Shown piece by piece: positions 6,547-8,324 of a stretch of 8,324 nt of DNA. Made by a program: the position numbers and the translations under genes. The stretch comes from Clostridiaceae bacterium (GTDB lineage: Bacteria > Bacillota > Clostridia > Saccharofermentanales > UBA5734). The stretch is taken from assembly GCA_012729935.1 (NCBI GenBank), contig JAAYBY010000182.1, positions 1 to 8,324 on the forward strand, given 5' to 3'. Position 1 is the first letter of the stretch. Each line of letters starts with the position of its first letter. The notes under the pieces were generated by a model that worked only from the letters and a program-made list of their open reading frames with translations, was not told the DNA's origin and searched no databases.

Positions 6547-6714
6547 CGCAATCTTATTTTCACCATGCTATATTTTCAACATCCAGGCTTTCTTATGTCG
6601 CCAGTACAATCTGTCAAGCATAGAAATACCCGCCGCTGATCCCATTAATGCAGTTACCAGCAGCGGGATTTAACCGTTGATCACCAACTGTTTAACATTG
6701 TCCGCTTCGTCTGA
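6547..6714. other. Intergenic stretch between the NlpC/P60 gene and the secD promoter
   Basis: With the segment to 6430 this makes a 285-base gap between genes. It contains the secD promoter, the tRNA-like fragment and the imperfect hairpin at 6629-6667. I see no coding sequence in it on either strand. Confidence 0.6.
6629..6667 (-). terminator. Possible weak terminator of the NlpC/P60 gene
   Basis: CCCGCCGCTG and CAGCAGCGGG pair at nine of ten positions around a 19-nt loop, 47 nt after the NlpC/P60 stop. On the minus strand it is followed by TATTTC, a poor T-run. The large loop and weak tract make this tentative. Confidence 0.35.
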
Positions 6715-7983
6715 TCAGCCACTGATAAAGCGGCGAATTGTGACCAGCTTAGCTCCCCATGAACGGTACTGGCTGACACTCTGTGTGACAACTCTGCCTT
6801 TGCTGGTTGAAGCATGAATCATCATGCCGTTGCCAACATAAATACCCACGTGATTGACGCCGCCTCTTGACCAGACGTCCCAGCCGATAACATCGCCCGG
6901 GCGCATATTATCGTACGAAACACCAACGCCGGCGCTGGCATAGCTGCGGCTGGAACGGGGAACGGAAACACCGATCTGACGGTATGCCCAATATGTCAGA
7001 CCGCTGCAGTCAAAGCCGACTGATGGGCTGTGAGCGCCATATACATAGCGTGAACCCAGCACTGAGTAAGCCAGTTCAACAATTTTCCCGGCATTGCCGC
7101 TTACTGTTACACCGCTGCCTGATGGCCGGTTTGTACCAGCAGATGGTGTTGATACCCGGACAACGGGTGCTGTTTTTGTTAAATACTCAGTAGATACGTA
7201 GCCTGTTTTACCGGATGATGTCTTAACCTGCGACCAATCATTACCGATACCGGTGCGTGTCAGTTTGTCATTCTTGCTCAGTTTTACAACGATCTCATCA
7301 TCTACTGAAGGACCTGAACGGAGATTGAGTGTGTTGGCTGACACATAAACCGTCTCCTGCACTGATTCGAAAACCATGGTCTTACTCGTAAATTCCGTTT
7401 TGACAAAACACAATTGTTCATTATAGCGGATCTTTGTCCACTCTTCGTTCTCACCTTCACAGGTAACCGTGTCGCCAAAGCCAAGTGTAGCCACAACGGT
7501 CGAGTCCGTCGTTGGTGCCGCGCGCAGATTGAGTGTATTTGCATTGATATAGAGAACATAATCAGCTTCAGTGAAGGTAAAATCACTCTTTTTCTGAATG
7601 GGTTCAAGAACAACCGGCACGTCAGGCTCATCAGCCGGCTCAGGTTCAGTCGATACCCCGGTGACCCCCGGATCCGTCTCTGGTACAGCCAGAGTCGTTT
7701 CATCTGTTATGGCGTCCTCCGCATCTCCATACTCAGAACGCGACCGGTTGAAGAGTTCCGGGTCATTGACATAAAATACGTCCGGATCCTCTATTGTCGT
7801 CGTTATCAAAACGTCTGGCTCAGCAGATGTTTCAGGCTCAGTGCCATTTGCTGTTTGCTCAGACAGATGTGTCGATGATAATCCTAACGGTTGAATGATT
7901 ATGGCAGAAGATAAAATAAACGTCGCCATTATTATAAAGATGGCACCGCGGAAACGGTGCGGATGCTTCTTGAAATCCAGCAT
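6715..7983 (-). CDS. Membrane-anchored SH3b-SH3b-NlpC/P60 peptidoglycan endopeptidase
   Basis: Cell-wall hydrolase predicted to cut stem peptides (commonly the D-Glu to diamino-acid bond) outside the membrane. In the 422-aa protein: basic N-terminus and hydrophobic segment (about 13-31; anchor or signal peptide, no clear cleavage site); an acidic Pro/Thr/Glu/Asp-rich linker (about 40-130); two bacterial SH3 repeats (about 141-200 and 210-269), each with ANTLNLR..P; a Ser/Gly/Pro-rich spacer; and an NlpC/P60 domain (about 297-422) with catalytic Cys326 in GFDCSGLTYWAY, His378 in GGVNHVGIYVG and His390 in MMIHAS. Start: GGAGG lies only 3 nt before the ATG at 7983; an in-frame ATG at 8001 would add six residues but has no Shine-Dalgarno. 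Ends in TGA. Monocistronic, with its own strong promoter and a candidate operator. Role in growth, division or sporulation cannot be told from sequence alone. Confidence 0.93.
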   Translation of the reverse strand: MLDFKKHPHRFRGAIFIIMATFILSSAIIIQPLGLSSTHLSEQTANGTEPETSAEPDVLITTTIEDPDVFYVNDPELFNRSRSEYGDAEDAITDETTLAVPETDPGVTGVSTEPEPADEPDVPVVLEPIQKKSDFTFTEADYVLYINANTLNLRAAPTTDSTVVATLGFGDTVTCEGENEEWTKIRYNEQLCFVKTEFTSKTMVFESVQETVYVSANTLNLRSGPSVDDEIVVKLSKNDKLTRTGIGNDWSQVKTSSGKTGYVSTEYLTKTAPVVRVSTPSAGTNRPSGSGVTVSGNAGKIVELAYSVLGSRYVYGAHSPSVGFDCSGLTYWAYRQIGVSVPRSSRSYASAGVGVSYDNMRPGDVIGWDVWSRGGVNHVGIYVGNGMMIHASTSKGRVVTQSVSQYRSWGAKLVTIRRFISG

Positions 7984-8021
7984 GGTTCCTCCACAAATCA
8001 TATGTGATCAACGCCAAGCTG

Positions 8022-8052
8022 ATCCACCGTCATTATATCCATCCCGGTGGAT
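8022..8052. repeat. Perfect 8-bp inverted repeat straddling the NlpC/P60 -10 box (candidate operator)
   Basis: ATCCACCG (8022-8029) and CGGTGGAT (8045-8052) are exact reverse complements 15 bp apart, with half-site centres 23 bp apart. One arm lies in the -35/-10 spacer and the other covers the predicted start site, so most of the outer arm is not transcribed and an RNA hairpin is unlikely. This fits a DNA site for a dimeric regulator, probably a repressor. The motif is not one I recognise. Confidence 0.6.
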
Positions 8053-8060
8053 AGCGTCAA
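8032..8060 (-). promoter_or_regulatory. Near-consensus sigma-A promoter of the NlpC/P60 gene
   Basis: On the minus strand TTGACG (8055-8060) and TATAAT (8032-8037) are separated by exactly 17 nt, eleven of twelve positions matching consensus. The predicted start near 8025 gives a leader of about 42 nt. Confidence 0.85.
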
Positions 8061-8160
8061 ATATAACGTGGGCTAACAATTCTTTTTCAGTTATTCTGCT
8101 TGCTATTTTTTGATGTTTTTGTGAAAAATAACGATTATCCACTACGAGATCATGACATGC
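8061..8160. other. Intergenic stretch upstream of the NlpC/P60 promoter
   Basis: No gene is supported here. The minus strand happens to stay open between the TGA at 8161 and a TGA at 8008, but that stretch contains the promoter and has no start with a ribosome site. Only a weak 4-bp stem (ATAA/TTAT) followed by T's is seen near 8115-8135, not enough to call a terminator. Confidence 0.5.
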
Positions 8161-8324
8161 TCACAGGTGCAGTCGACGCTTGATTTCATCATGAATTGAT
8201 TGTTTGCGGGCTATCACCAGCAGGACCATGGCAATCGCCAAACATGGAATCAGCGCATATAGGGACCAGTCCAACCGCATATTGCCACCGTGCGCTTTTA
8301 AGATCAATTCTATGGCTGTCACAA
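8161..8324 (-). CDS. C-terminal end of a membrane protein, possibly an MFS/GPH-type transporter (partial)
   Basis: A frame open to the window edge ends in TGA at 8161-8163 and gives 53 residues. It contains one clear membrane segment (LYALIPCLAIAMVLLVIA) and a charged cytoplasmic tail, ARKQSIHDEIKRRLHL. A last hydrophobic helix followed by a short tail with a H-D-E-I..L pattern resembles the C-termini of sugar:cation symporters of the GPH/MFS type, but this is a weak resemblance. An alternative is a 39-aa single-pass peptide starting at the internal ATG (MRLDWS), for which I see no good Shine-Dalgarno. It runs in the same direction as the NlpC/P60 gene; no convincing terminator lies between them. 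Confidence 0.5.
   Translation of the reverse strand, partial: VTAIELILKAHGGNMRLDWSLYALIPCLAIAMVLLVIARKQSIHDEIKRRLHL

Noticed and set aside
6526..6600. A complete tRNA gene
   Set aside because: Only the 5' acceptor strand and D-arm start resemble tRNA; no anticodon arm, T-arm or matching 3' end follows on the plus strand.
8008..8160. Fifty-codon minus-strand open stretch between two TGA codons, in frame with both the partial membrane gene and the NlpC/P60 gene
   Set aside because: It contains the near-consensus promoter and operator-like repeat, has no start with a ribosome site, and its translation does not resemble a protein I know. A 50-codon gap without TAA or TAG is not rare by chance.

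Overview
The window (about 8.3 kb, moderate GC in genes, AT-rich between them) looks like chromosomal DNA of a fermentative, low-to-mid GC Gram-positive (Firmicutes/Clostridia-like) bacterium. The reasons are a lipoprotein-type amino-acid ABC transporter, acetate kinase, separate SecD and SecF, an SH3b-NlpC/P60 wall hydrolase, purine-rich Shine-Dalgarno sites and sigma-A-type promoters. No phage, plasmid, IS or CRISPR signature is visible. The species assignment is inference.

Layout, left to right. (1) 39-2368, minus strand: a polar amino-acid ABC importer operon transcribed as solute-binding lipoprotein > permease > ATPase. The binding-protein gene is interrupted by one in-frame TGA at codon 71, with the family sequence continuing undisturbed in the same frame. 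A factor-independent terminator lies between it and the permease, a layout that usually keeps the binding protein more abundant than the membrane parts. (2) 2381-2847: an AT-rich divergent region with a good minus-strand promoter for the transporter and an extended -10 promoter plus a leader hairpin for ackA. (3) 2848-4116, plus strand: acetate kinase with all catalytic residues, followed by a strong hairpin terminator shared with the convergent sec genes. (4) 4203-6429, minus strand: secD-secF, overlapping by 17 nt. A G7 run there is the secF Shine-Dalgarno, and losing one G would fuse the two genes in frame. (5) 6430-6714: secD promoter region overlapping a tRNA-Arg-like 5' fragment. (6) 6715-7983, minus strand: a membrane-anchored NlpC/P60 endopeptidase with two SH3b repeats, driven by a near-consensus promoter whose -10 box is straddled by a perfect 8-bp inverted repeat (candidate operator). 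(7) 8161-8324, minus strand: the C-terminal end of a membrane protein, running off the window.

Most genes are ordinary housekeeping or envelope genes and I see no clearly new multi-gene system. The observations most worth following are the lone TGA in the binding protein, the operator-like repeat at the NlpC/P60 promoter, the G7 tract at the secD/secF junction, and the tRNA-like fragment next to the secD promoter.
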